Assembly (NCBI GenBank): GCA_037953745.1
Contig: JBAKBP010007468.1
Span: 17,501 to 81,500 of the forward strand
Direction: 5' to 3'
Length of the DNA stretch: 64,000 bases
Source of the DNA: Lithodes maja
Taxonomy: Eukaryota > Arthropoda > Malacostraca > Decapoda > Lithodidae
The notes under the pieces were generated by a model. That model saw only the letters and a list, made by a program, of their open reading frames with translations, searched no databases and was not told the origin of the DNA. The position numbers and the translations under genes are program-made. How positions within the stretch are numbered: position 1 is the stretch's first letter; the number at the start of each line of letters is the position of its first letter. Shown piece by piece: positions 22,276 to 32,833 of this stretch.

Positions 22276-23451
22276 TTAATTATCATTAGCAAATTTTTTA
22301 GCAAGCAGGCAGTTTGAAATATCTTTATTCCACCATTTGGGCTTATTATTATGGCGTGGACGCCGTATTTTCGATGGTATGCAGTCTTGCACTGCTTTTA
22401 TGTAAGTGGTTTCGAATAACTTCCAAGATGTATTTATGTCGTTATTGTTAATTAAAAAGCTCCAGTCAGTTTCTTTAAACATAGCTCTAGGTTTATGGAA
22501 GTTTGCTTTCTTGAAATTAGGGACTTTTTCGATGCTACTATTTGGTTCGTTACTAGTAAACTTTAAAGTGAAAGTTATCGTACGATGGTCGCTGTTACTG
22601 AATTCATCACCAACATTCAAATTCTCTATTAATTCTTCTTTTGATGCAAGTACAATGTCAAGAACGTTATTACCACGGGTCGGCGTTCGAACAAATTGAT
22701 AAAGCGAACTCTCTTGCATATTCTTATACAAGTCATGTCCGGAGTGTGAAGTAAGAGTATCGCCCCACTTGGTCACAGGTAAATTAAAGTCGCCAAAAAT
22801 TACGTTATCTTGTGAGCTACTTACATCTGCAATTTGTTCATAAATTTCTCGGTCAGTTTGCATTGATTGAGCTGGAGGTCTGTATATTAACGCAAGTATT
22901 ATTTTTGTACCTTTATTATTCTTTATTAGCACAAAAGATGTGTCGACGTTCACAATTTGAGGTTTCGACATGATGTTATGGTTAAGACTTTCTTTGATAT
23001 AAAGTAAAACGCCACCTCCATTTCGATTTATTCGGCTTTTCTCAAACATTACATAACTGGGAAGTGAATACTCTGCTAAAAAGTCTCTATCTTCTGTATT
23101 GAGCCAAGATTCTGTTATACCAATCACATCATAACTTTCTGTAAACACTAGCTCCTCTAAATCTGAAAATTTATTGCGTATGCTACGAGCGTTTGCATAG
23201 AAAACCTTTAAATTTGTTATTTTAGAACTCACGGAACGCTCTTTAATGATATTTTTGGTTCTTGTCGGATCTACATTTATGTTCATGGCTGTCCTCGGTC
23301 CTCGCTGTCTTCGGTCCTTATCGCTGGTGGTCCTCGGTTGCCTCTGTTTTTTGCTTGGCGTTGGATGATTTATGTCGCTGCTGCTTATTCTCGGATGGCG
23401 TTTTTTTATCCATGGCTGCGGACTGCTTCGTGTAGGAGACGACCCATGCAT
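22276..23451 (-). pseudogene. CR1 ORF2 N-terminal part: linker and AP-like endonuclease
   Basis: I place the start at ATG 23449-23451, which overlaps the last 46 bases of ORF1 in another frame. Copy A has the same overlap (1127-1172). A basic Ser/Arg/Gln-rich linker leads to the endonuclease: FYANARSIRNKF, GITESWLN, GGGVLLYIKE, ALIYRPP, FGDFNLP and NSDHRTITF, all complete. The frame ends at 22276 because of a short deletion near 22275 (copy B reads on through ANDRIKSS). Endonuclease residues look intact, but the domain is disconnected from RT. Confidence 0.8.
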
Positions 23452-24257
23452 GCTGAACCCACAGGGTTTAGATGAGTGCCATCCTTGCGGAACATAGTAG
23501 GCTGGTTGTAGAAGTTGTCCCAGAGGTTGATGAATTAAACTTCTTCCCTCAGACACCAATATTTTAGTTGGCTATTTGTGCTGAAGGCCTTGTCGTAGAA
23601 TTTGTCAGGTGCGTCGATCTTGGGGAGAATGCCCGAGATGATGATATTCCTTGACTTGTTTGTGTAGTGCTGGATCATCTTGCGATATTTCTCCATCAAC
23701 TCTTCGGATCTGGTGCGCATGACGTCATTTGAACCAGCATGGATGACAAAAAGGGTATTTTCATTTGCATCCTTTGTGGTATCTTCGAAGGCTTCCACAA
23801 TGTCGTCCAATCCAGCTTCTGGGATGCAAAATATTTTTAGTTGATTTGGGACTCTGTCGCAGAAGTCTTCGACCTGTCCTCGTAGGATGGAATCCCCAAC
23901 GAGCCTGGTCTCTTCTGGTTCGTCTTCCATCTCTACCAATATCTCAAATCTGTTTGACATTGGGACTGGTAGATGAGACCTTTTCTGCGTTGGCCGTGCA
24001 CCGTTCCTCACTGGTGTAAATCCGGAAACCTGTGGTGGCGGGACTCTGCATACAGGTTGGGGAGAGGAGTGGTTAGAACGGAGGCGAGGGGTTGGTACTG
24101 TTCGTGCTAGCAGGCTTCTTGCACGAGGAGTGGGGGAGAGACTAAGGTGAACAGGGCGGCTGTCCTGGTTTGATGTCGGCTCAGGTTGGTCAGAAGCATC
24201 TGCTGCAGTGCCTACTGCAGGTGTTGGATTGTTGGCAGATGACGTTGGCAGATGACG
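23406..24257 (-). pseudogene. CR1 ORF1: SGNH/GDSL esterase-like protein, one premature stop
   Basis: The frame runs from about 24257 to the normal stop at 23406-23408, broken only by a GAA-to-TAA change at 23535-23537 (copy A keeps GAA). A Pro/Ser/Arg-rich N-terminal region precedes the esterase fold. Block I is RLVGDSILRGQVEDF, with the nucleophile Ser in the GDSI motif; block III is IHAGSNDVMRT; block V, after the stop, is DGTHLNPVGSACMG, giving Asp and His. Esterase domains of this kind are known in CR1-clade ORF1 proteins. No start codon is visible because the 5' end is truncated. Confidence 0.8.
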
Positions 24258-24258
24258 T

Positions 24259-25199
24259 TAGCACTCACTACCATAACAACAACAACATTCACCACCAAAA
24301 CAACACTCACCACCATAACAACAACAACACTCACCCCCACAACAACAACACTCACCACGTCAACAACACTCACCACCATAACAACACTCACCACCATAAC
24401 AACAACACTCACCACCATAACAACAACACTCACCACCATAACAACAACTCACCACTATAACAACAACAACACTCACCACTATAACAACAACAACACTCAC
24501 CACCATAACAACACTCACCACTATAACAACAACACTCACCACTATAACAACAACACTCACCACCATAACAACACTCACCACCATAACAACAACAACACTC
24601 ACGACCATAACAACAGCAACACTCACCACCATAACAACAGCAACACTCACCACCATAACAACAGCAACACTCACCACCATAACAACAACACTCACCACCA
24701 TAACAACAACACTCACCACCATAACAACAACACTCACCACCATAACAACAACACTCACCACCATAACAACAACACTCACCACCATAACAACAACACTCAC
24801 CACCATAACAACAACACTCACCACCATAACAACAACACTCACCACCATAACAACAACACTCACCACCATAACAACAACACTCACCACCATAACAACAACA
24901 CTCACCACCATAACAACAACACTCACCACCATAACAACAACACTCACCACTATAACAACACCACTCACCACCATAATAACAACACTCACCACTATAACAA
25001 CAACAACACTCACCACCATAACAACAACAATCACCACCATAACAACAACACTCACCACCATAACAACAACACTCACCACCATAACAACAACACTCACCAC
25101 CATAACAACAACACTCACCACCATAACAACAACACTCACCACCATAACAACAACACTCACCACCATAACAACACCACTCACCACCATAACAACAACTCA
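24259..25199. repeat. 21-bp minisatellite, right block, about 45 units
   Basis: Near-perfect tandem ACTCACCACCATAACAACA plus AC units (21 bp), with scattered 18- and 24-base variants. Because the unit is a multiple of three, several frames stay open on both strands. They would encode only His/Asn/Thr or Val/Ser/Met repeats and are not genes. Confidence 0.95.
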
Positions 25200-25305
25200 T
25201 TAACTCACTTACTATAGTTTTCTACACGCCACAATGTTGCATATCTTTCACTCCGCTATCGTTATTACAAAAATCGGTGTTTCTCTTTCTTCTATTCAAC
25301 TAGTG

Positions 25306-26174
25306 TTATATACGATATTCAGTATATAGTCCCAATACTATCTTTACCAATGTATTGCATACTTACATAAACTACTAAATATATATATCCACTTTACATC
25401 TATTCGTATTATATGACAGTTAACATATTATATTATCGTTATTATATTATATATTGTATTATTCTATTGTATTTCCCTATTATATGAAGAGGAAAACCAG
25501 AGTTTATTTCAAACTCCAATTGAGCAGTATTATCTGACCTCTTCAGACAGGGGTTATAGGAATTGTTATTATCATCATACAATGTTTTCCTGATCATGTG
25601 ATCTCTGCCTGGAGATAGTGTGAGTAGATGAATTTAAACAACAACCCTTCTTATCTAACAATATCAAGTATTGGATAAGATTTTTGTGAGGTGCCTGATG
25701 AGTGGATTTACGTGACTATCGGGGTGTAACAAGTGTTTATAAAACTCGTAGATAATAGTATGTGGCACTCAGATAAGGGTCAAAATAACGTCTTAGAACT
25801 TTACAAATTGTGCTTCAATATAAATCAATTCAAGTAATAGTGGTAATTTTATGTTCCGGCCGGCAATGGGGTCGTGTAATAATACAGTGAATTCATCATT
25901 CACTGTATTATTACACGACCCCATTGCCGGCCGGAACATATAATTACCACTATTACTTGAATTGATTTATATTGAAGCATAATTTGTAAAGTTCTAAGAC
26001 GTTATTAAATAAATACGAAGTCAAGTTTATTTAAGTATTCAGTATCCTTTCTCTTATAATCTGTGAGGACTGATATACAGTATACTATATTAACTTGATA
26101 AATATATTCCCTCAAATGACAGAGGGTGGTGGCGGCAATAAACTTATACTACATCAACTATATAAATCCATTAT
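25306..26174. mobile_element. 869-bp insertion with 7-bp target duplication
   Basis: ACTAGTG at 25299-25305 and 26175-26181 brackets the segment, and the LINE R3 sequence is continuous if the segment and one copy are removed. No clear terminal inverted repeat and no ORF. The dominant internal structure is a hairpin at 25784-26006. Class unknown. Confidence 0.5.
25784..26006. repeat. Long near-perfect hairpin, 109-base arms, 5-base loop
   Basis: The arms 25784-25892 and 25898-26006 are reverse complements with two mismatches by eye. Each contains TGTTCCGGCCGGCAATGGGG or its complement. The loop is TCATC. A transcript would fold into one long stem. This could be a foldback transposon core or a hairpin small-RNA source. 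No function is shown. Confidence 0.9.
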
Positions 26175-26364
26175 ACTAGTGAACTCGGGAACTCTCTCCC
26201 TCAATAAATCTGTCCTGCATCCTACGACTTAGCTGCTTCAAACTTAGTGTGTTCAGGCATTTTGACCCCAACGTCCCAAGAATGTGGTTCTCTGTCACTC
26301 TTGGCTTTCATGGAGACACTTGTTACAGGCAGCCTGCCCTTAGTCTCCTTCATACAAATAGAAG

Positions 26365-26369
<5 letters not shown>

Positions 26370-26396
<27 letters not shown>
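26370..26396. repeat. (TA)n tract at the LTR S1 boundary
   Basis: Perfect TA dinucleotide run between the LINE R3 tail and the LTR. Confidence 0.9.
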
Positions 26397-26400
<4 letters not shown>

Positions 26401-28007
26401 CGTATCTTGATCCTCAAGTGGTTAACTTGATGAATCTAGATAGCACAGAGATATATATTAAGGTATCAGTCAGCTGAAGGCAAAACAAAAGTAAAATCTA
26501 ATAAAATTATTTCCTGTTGTTGCTTCCTTTCCTTTTGGATCTTAAGACTTAGTATCCTTTATTGACTGATACTCTTTAATTATGAAAAATACGTATTTTT
26601 CATAATTAAAGTCATGTAGTATTTATAAAGAATTATTATTTAACCGAAGCTTAGTAGGCTATGGTTATGAACCGAAGAAGTTATATCTAAAGAAGGACTA
26701 TTAATTCTATAAAAAGTCTTTAAATATAAATATTAAAGTAAGAATATTTCTGTCTCTTACCCTTTTTTAAATGAATAGATAGTTTTCTTCTATGTCCTTT
26801 TATTTATATTTAATGTAATTATTCTTGGTTCTTGTCTTACGTTAATAGTATTATATTATTATTATCAGGATTAATATCAAAGTCACATAAAAAGTTAGAT
26901 ATATATTTAATAATTAGTTAAATGAATTTCTTAACCACGTAACATTGAAGTTTGATTATGAGTAAATAAAGTTACAGGATCGCTTCATAGATTCGATTCA
27001 GGTCTCACTCAAATAATATGAAAAGCAAAAATAATATTTTGAAGCTAAAATAATTTTCTTCAGCTTAGGAAATCACTATAAGTAATATTAACACAGCCAT
27101 GTTAGTCTAAGGCGATATTACTAATATGAGACAATAGCATCACCGTACTAAGCACCGTTAAGCAATGTAAGCTTAATTACAAGAAAATGAAAGAACTCGT
27201 AAGTATTAATATAAAACAATAGTATTACTTTCATCATAACCCAATTACTTAAAGAGTTGCTTTAGTCCACAAGTTAGTCAACTAAAATAGTTAAGTACAT
27301 AATAGTAGCGTTAACGTTAATTCGCAATCAAATAGTTAAACACATAATAGTAGCGTTAACGTTAATTCCCAATCAAATAGTTAAGCACATAATAGTAGCG
27401 TTAACGTTAATTCGCAATCAAATAGTTAAACACATAATAGTAGGTTAATGTTAATTCCCAATCAAATAGTTAAGCACATAATAGTAGCGTTAACGTTAAT
27501 TCCCAATCACATATCTCACTAACCAACATAACGTAAGTGTTTACACCGAACACACTTAACACACATTTATATAATCTGACCGACAGTCACAATCCCATTA
27601 TAATACTTCACCCCATCTTCCTCCAGCTGCAAGTTCACCTTCCCCAACTCCAAATGAGACTGATTTGAATGCCCACAACTCGGGTCTTATATACCAAACA
27701 ATGATAGTGTAGGAACGAATCAGGAGGCGGGGGGTGGTGCCTGCTCCAATCATGGCTCCTCGAGTCGCATAACAGGTGCCTGGTCCACTCACAGCTCCTG
27801 GCGTCGATTATACGTCATAGCGTCGGTCATCGGAGTAGTTTGCAGGGTCCCCTATGACGCAGGTGTGAAGGCTTGTTTGCAGGTATGCGGGCGAACTAGT
27901 TTCCCCACTCGCTAGTTCTCTCCCTAGTCTGCTTCACCGTTTGGGTAGTGTGACTCCTTCAACTCTAATTCTAACTCTTAACTTAACATACAGGGCTCCG
28001 TATGTCA
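26397..28007 (-). mobile_element. Solo LTR S1 of the G2 family
   Basis: It starts (plus strand) GTTACGTATCTTGATCCTCA and ends GGGCTCCGTATGTCA, as do the G2 LTRs at 42827-44534 and 48931-51168. On the minus strand it reads TG...CA. No internal region adjoins it. It contains about five copies of the 45-bp VNTR. (TA)n lies on both sides. Confidence 0.8.
27286..27512. repeat. 45-bp VNTR inside LTR S1, about 5 copies
   Basis: The unit contains AAATAGTTAAGTACATAATA and GTAGCGTTAACGTTAATTC. The same VNTR occurs in every LTR of this family with a different copy number. Confidence 0.9.

Positions 28008-28041
<34 letters not shown>
28008..28041. repeat. (TA)n tract between LTRs S1 and S2
   Basis: Perfect TA run of about 32 bases. 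Confidence 0.9.
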
Positions 28042-28045
<4 letters not shown>

Positions 28046-28799
28046 ACGTATCTTGATCCTCAAGTGGTTAACTTGATGAATCTAGATAGCACAGAGATAT
28101 ATATTAAGGTATCAGTCAGCTGAAGGCAACACAAAAGTAAAATCTAATAAAATTATTTCCTGTTGTTGCTTCCTTTCCTTTTGGATCTTGGGACTTAGTA
28201 TCCTTTATTGACCGATACTCTTTAATTATGAAAAATACTGAAACTAATTAAAGTCATGTAGTATTTATAAAGAATTATTATTTAACCGAAGCTTAGTAGG
28301 CTATGGTTATGAACCGAAGGACTATTAATTCTATAAAAAGTCTTGAAAGATAAATATTAAAATAAGAATATTTCTGTCTCTTACCCTTTTTTAAATGAAT
28401 AGATAGTTTTCTTATAATTATGTCCTTTTATTTATATTTAATGTAATTATTCTTGGTTCTTGTCTTACGTTAACAGTATTATATTATTATTATCATCAGG
28501 ATTTATATCAAAGTCACATAAAAAGTTAGATATATATTTAATAATTAGTTAAATGTATTTCTTAACCACGTAACATTGAGTTTTGATTATGAGTAAATTA
28601 AGTTACAGGATCGCTTCATAGATTCGATTCAGGTCTCACTCAAATAATATAAAACAAACAAAAATAATATTTTGAAGCTAAAAGAATTTTCTTCAGCTTA
28701 GGAAATCACTAGAAGTAACATTGAAACAGCCATGTTAGTCTAAGGCGATATTACTAATAAGAGACAAGAGCATTACCGTACTAAGCACCGTTAAGCAAT

Positions 28800-28895
28800 T
28801 ATTATGTTCCTTCCAACAACCAACTATACTCCTAAAATCGATTAATGAAATTTTACAAACACATGTGGCAGTCCGTGGATTCGAATCCAGGATGC
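28800..28895. mobile_element. About 96-bp insertion in LTR S2 with a tRNA B-box-like motif
   Basis: Absent from S1 and the G2 LTRs, which read AAGCAATGTAAGCTTAATT here. It contains GTGGATTCGAATCCAGGATG, close to a Pol III B box (GGTTCGAATCC), preceded by non-tRNA sequence. It may be a fragment of a tRNA-derived SINE. No cloverleaf can be built, so it is not a tRNA gene. Confidence 0.35.
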
Positions 28896-29074
28896 TGTAA
28901 GCTTAATTAAAAGAAAATGAAAGAACTCGTAAGTATTAATATAAAACAATAATATTACTTTCATCATAACCCTAATTACTTAAAGAGTTGCTTTAGTCCA
29001 CAAGTTAGTCAACTATAATAGTTAAGAACATAATAATAGCGTTAACGTTAATTCCCAATCAAATAGTTACGTAC

Positions 29075-30973
29075 TGTTACGTCCTGGGATATATAAACAC
29101 TGGGCTCTTTCTATTGGACTAGGTATGCGGCAACAAGCAACAACGGAAAACGCTAGATCCAACCCTTATCTATAAACCCAGGCAACAAACCACCCTAAAC
29201 CGTCAAGAGTCCTGCCTGGACAACAAGGTATCCTATGACTCGGTTACAGGGTGCACGCACTATAGACTGCTGATAGTCAAGCAGGCTATATAAAAGATCA
29301 CACAATTAAGTTGACTTAAAGCTTTAAGGAAAAGATAGATAACGGAATTAAATTGCAGAAATAATTTAATAACAAACTAGAAGAAAGTACATTTAACGTT
29401 ACGTTAATTAATACAACTAATCACCCCTGCGTGAAAGAAGGTGAAAGCAAACAGTCCTCAAAACATCGTACAGGTAGACAAGATGCAGGTTTCTAAACTG
29501 CATGCGGCTACTCTAGGATCTGATGCTTAGCAAAGAAAGTACGTTACGGATTTAGAGAACTCTTATCTCATAAGCAGGAATAAATACTAGTGATAGGCCA
29601 TACAGTGTATAATGGCATAGGTATAATTAAATAAAGGCAGCAACTCGCAACATAACCACATACAGGTGTGCTTCTCACTCTTAGTCAGGCAAGCCTGCTC
29701 GGACAGAGTCTCTAAGCCACACCCTGACTCACAATGCTCACAAAGACGGTAAACTGTGGCACAATAACAAGCATACAGAGATGATAAACCCCTAGCTGTT
29801 AATCTGCCAGGTGGCAGAGGTCTAGCCGGAAGGATATAGGCTTCGGATACCCGGGCTGAGCCACCTGCTCTAGCCTAGGGACGTTCCCAGGTCTGTGTGC
29901 CAAATTACTCTAATTGAAAGGGTGCTCTCTTGAGAGACTCAGATCCCAAGTATCTGACTCTCTCCTGGCGACCCTAAAACAAAAGCAAGACATGCTAGCG
30001 CAGTGCTGAGTGGACTAGGCAAGGGCCCTCACACAACACAACACTAGACACACAGGGACACAGACAAGAAAATGCCCCCAGACTCCCACGGGTATCCTAG
30101 TAAAGTCGTGCGGAGCCACAGGACTCGCACCAGCAGACTTTACTTAAAGGATCGCAAAATGCCTCCCCTCCGGTCTAGCCCCTGCTAACCTGAAACAAGA
30201 ACACACTAGCAAGCATGAAACCACCAAATATGAGACAACAAAAAAGCTTCCTAGGTCTCATTAACAATTACATCTCCTGCATAAGGCCCAAAATCCTATC
30301 TAGTTATCTGAGAGCTCGTCGTTAATACAATAATAGATATAAGGTCTATCAAGGGGATGGGATAATTAAATAGATTGGTGAAGTAGTGGAAGGAAGATAT
30401 ACAAAGTAAGAGAGAAAGTTTCTAAGTGGGGTTGAGAGGGATAGATATCAAGGGGGTCCGAAGGGTACGACAGTGAGGTGAGCTCTGAGTCTTGAATCTG
30501 TCTGGACCCCGCCCTAGGCATGCAGAATACATCCCAGGCTTGGCAACACTCAACACAGTTGCCGGGTCAAAATCGTCTACCCTGTGCGTGAGTCGAAACT
30601 AAGCCTAACGTTGCGAACAAATGCATGTGGCACATCAAGCTCGTCCCAAGCTAGACTCTCCGCGCAAAGCAACGTCCCCCAGCCGGTCTCTCTCTCCCGC
30701 TCGTCTCCTCCCACTCTCACTAAACTTACATCTTATATATTATAATGAAACAATCAACTATCGAGAATAAAATATACTAAGATGCGTTGGTTAAGAATAA
30801 GGGCAGCTACAAGCTGTGAAACAACATAAGAATATCCCAGATATTAGTTACATTGTCGTAGGATATATACTAAGGAAAAGCCGGCCGGCCGGCTGCCGCC
30901 AGCCGGTTTCTAAACGGCTGGGCAGCCGATGCGCGCGCATGCCCGCACGTGGCTACTATGCAGAAGTGTCACA
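29075..30973 (-). repeat. G1 3' LTR (1,899 bp)
   Basis: Minus-strand ends are TGTGACACTTCTGC and CCAGGACGTAACA. It carries about 90 bases (near 29130-29222) that are missing from the 5' LTR, where the flanking CAACAAG repeats have collapsed. It contains a GC-rich inverted-repeat stretch (GCCGGCCGGCCGGCTGCCGC) near its minus-strand start. Confidence 0.92.
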
Positions 30974-30986
30974 CCTCCCCCAAGAT
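30974..30986 (-). other. G1 polypurine tract
   Basis: The minus strand reads ATCTTGGGGGAGG immediately before the 3' LTR TGTGACAC, the expected position of the plus-strand primer in an LTR retrotransposon. Confidence 0.8.
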
Positions 30987-31298
30987 ATAAGACCTTTGAC
31001 TAAGTTCTTCATATCTAACAGAAAGCTTCTCATAGTACCACACACTGTTGCGACACAAGGCACTATATATAAAAAAAATAAAGACTGTTGCGCTCCACCG
31101 AGCAAGTTCAACTAACTTAGCGACAATAAGCGAAAACGTTCAACTTAGATACTGCTACAACATCTTATACAAAATTCTACACGTTATAAAAAATAAAGAG
31201 TTTTTATAAGGTTTTTGCTTTTTTAATTTGTTTTTTTTCGACTGAACTACAGTGACAGCCTATTTTCCTCCATACTCAACCCTCAATCCTGTGGCAGT

Positions 31299-32830
31299 CT
31301 AACCAACATCATCCACCCTTGATAGACAATCCGCTATCACGTTATCAGAACCGGCAATATGGCGTATGTCCAGATTATACTCCTGAAGCATGAGTGACCA
31401 CCTGGTCAGCCTCATATTCCGGTTATGAAACTGATTCAAGAATTTCAGAAGGTGATGATCGGTATAAACCACTACGACTGGTCCGAAAGCAGGAACATAT
31501 ACATCGAAGTGCCTGAGCGCCAGCACTATCGCCAGGAGTTCTTTTTCAATTACAGAGTAATTCCTTTGTGCACTATTGAATTTTTTACTGTAAAAACTCA
31601 CTGGATGTTCGATACCTTCATCATCTGTCTGTAACAAGACAGCCCCAGCCCCTACGCCACTGGCATCAGTCGCCAGCTGAAAAGGTCTGCTAAAGTCCGG
31701 GGCCCTGAGTATGGGGTGGGTACATAATAGGTGTTTCACCAAGGAAAACGCCTCTGCACACTCAGGAGACCACCGGAACTTCTTGTCCTTAGATAATAAG
31801 TCAGTTAAAGGTGCAAGTACAGTCGAATAGCCTTTGATGAAGCGACGATAATAGCCTATCATACCTAGAAACCGCATGATTTGTTTCTTAGTCGAAGGCT
31901 GGGGAAACTGATCGATGGCTTTAATCTTTGTATGTGGAGGGCACACCTGACCCATCCCCACCTCGAACCCCAGGTACAAAACTGTGGCTTTGACAAAATC
32001 GCACTTACCCAGGTTTACCACCAAACCTGCTTCATTCAGTTTCTTAAAAAGCTGTCCGATGTGAGCACAGTGACTGTTAAAATCCTCGTCGTATATTATG
32101 ACATCATCTAGGAACACCGTACAGTTGGGAATGTCGGCTACAATGTCGTTCATTAATTTCTGAAACGTTGCAGGGGCATTTTTCAGCCCATATGGCATAA
32201 CATGGCAACGAAATGTGGCACCGTCCACCACAAACCCACACACCTCTCGCGCTCGCTCAGACAAGGGCACTTGCCAATAACCCTTAACAAGGTCTATCTT
32301 AGTGAGGAACTTCGCTTTTCCTATCTTATTCACACTGTCGTCCACGCGAGGGAGAGGGTAGGCCCACTGATCCGCGGAAACATGACAATCCCAATTATCC
32401 TCCCCCGCAGCTTGACTGTCCCTTCCTCCTTCTCCACCACGATCGCTGCAGATCAACACCGGGACAGTGAGAGGCTCGGAGGGGCGCCTCACATACTCTT
32501 TCATCAGATTTACATGGCAAAGTTGGTTCTTTTTCTTACGATCAGGAGTAGCTACTAAACAGTCGAGATCAGAAACCTTCCTTACAACTCGATACGGACC
32601 AGAATACTTGGCAGACAAGGGGTGTCCCACCAGAGGCAGTAGTATCAGTACCTCCTGATCTACTTCAAACTCCCTCAGCTTCACCTTCTGGTCGTATCTG
32701 TCCTTCATCTGAGCTTGTGAACTCTTAAGGTTCCGACCTGCTACTTCCAAGCTCTTTAGCATTCTCTCACGGCTTTCAACAACATACTTTAGAAGCGAGC
32801 ATGGCTTTGTGACTCCCTCCCAGATCTCCT
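31299..32830 (-). pseudogene. G1 pol, second part: integrase C-terminus, truncated RT, RNase H
   Basis: The frame opens near 32830; its first ATG, at 32760-32762, lies inside a longer conceptual protein. Counting from that ATG: the integrase C-terminal GPY/F module (PLSAKYSGPYRVVRK, residues 48-62), then RT beginning abruptly at AYPLPRVDD (134-), KIDLVKGYW (Asp157), MPYGLKNAPATFQ, VFLDDVIIY (Asp219, Asp220) and FLGMIGYYRRFI, then RNase H with TDAS (Asp366), EKELLA (Glu407), YTDHH (Asp435) and ADCLSR (Asp478). The RT fingers segment (LVxKxDGxxRxCxDYR) is absent: an in-frame deletion lies between about residues 105 and 133. Catalytic residues remain, but the RT is incomplete. Confidence 0.85.
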
Positions 32831-32833
32831 TGA

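Larger units (their letters stand above)
20199..24257 (-). mobile_element. CR1-type LINE copy C, the most complete copy
   Basis: Minus-strand copy with most of ORF1, full ORF2 and the 3' UTR ending in the CTTTGTACTC tail (near 20199). It is embedded in a 21-bp minisatellite on both sides. The 5' end stops inside the proline-rich N-terminal part of ORF1. It serves as the reference for copies A and B. Lesions: one stop in ORF1, one frameshift and two stops in ORF2. Confidence 0.9.
25220..26365 (+). mobile_element. LINE R3 3' fragment, split by an insertion
   Basis: 25220-25305 matches R3 text (CACAATGTTGCATATC, TTCTTCTATTCAACT) and 26175-26365 continues it (GGGAACTCTCTCC, TGTGTTCAGGCATTTTGACC, GACACTTGTTACAGGCAGC). 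Between them lies an 869-bp segment flanked by ACTAGTG. The fragment ends at the (TA)n tract that precedes LTR S1. Confidence 0.6.

Noticed and set aside
24170..25217. Long His/Asn/Thr and Val/Ser/Met ORFs on both strands
   Set aside because: 21-bp minisatellite, a multiple of three with no stop triplet; no domain.
28860..28900. Possible tRNA gene
   Set aside because: Only a B-box-like TTCGAATCC is present; no cloverleaf or A box.
30816..31115. MKQHKN... ORF, repeated at 37960-38181
   Set aside because: It lies in both G1 LTRs on the strand opposite the element; no domain.
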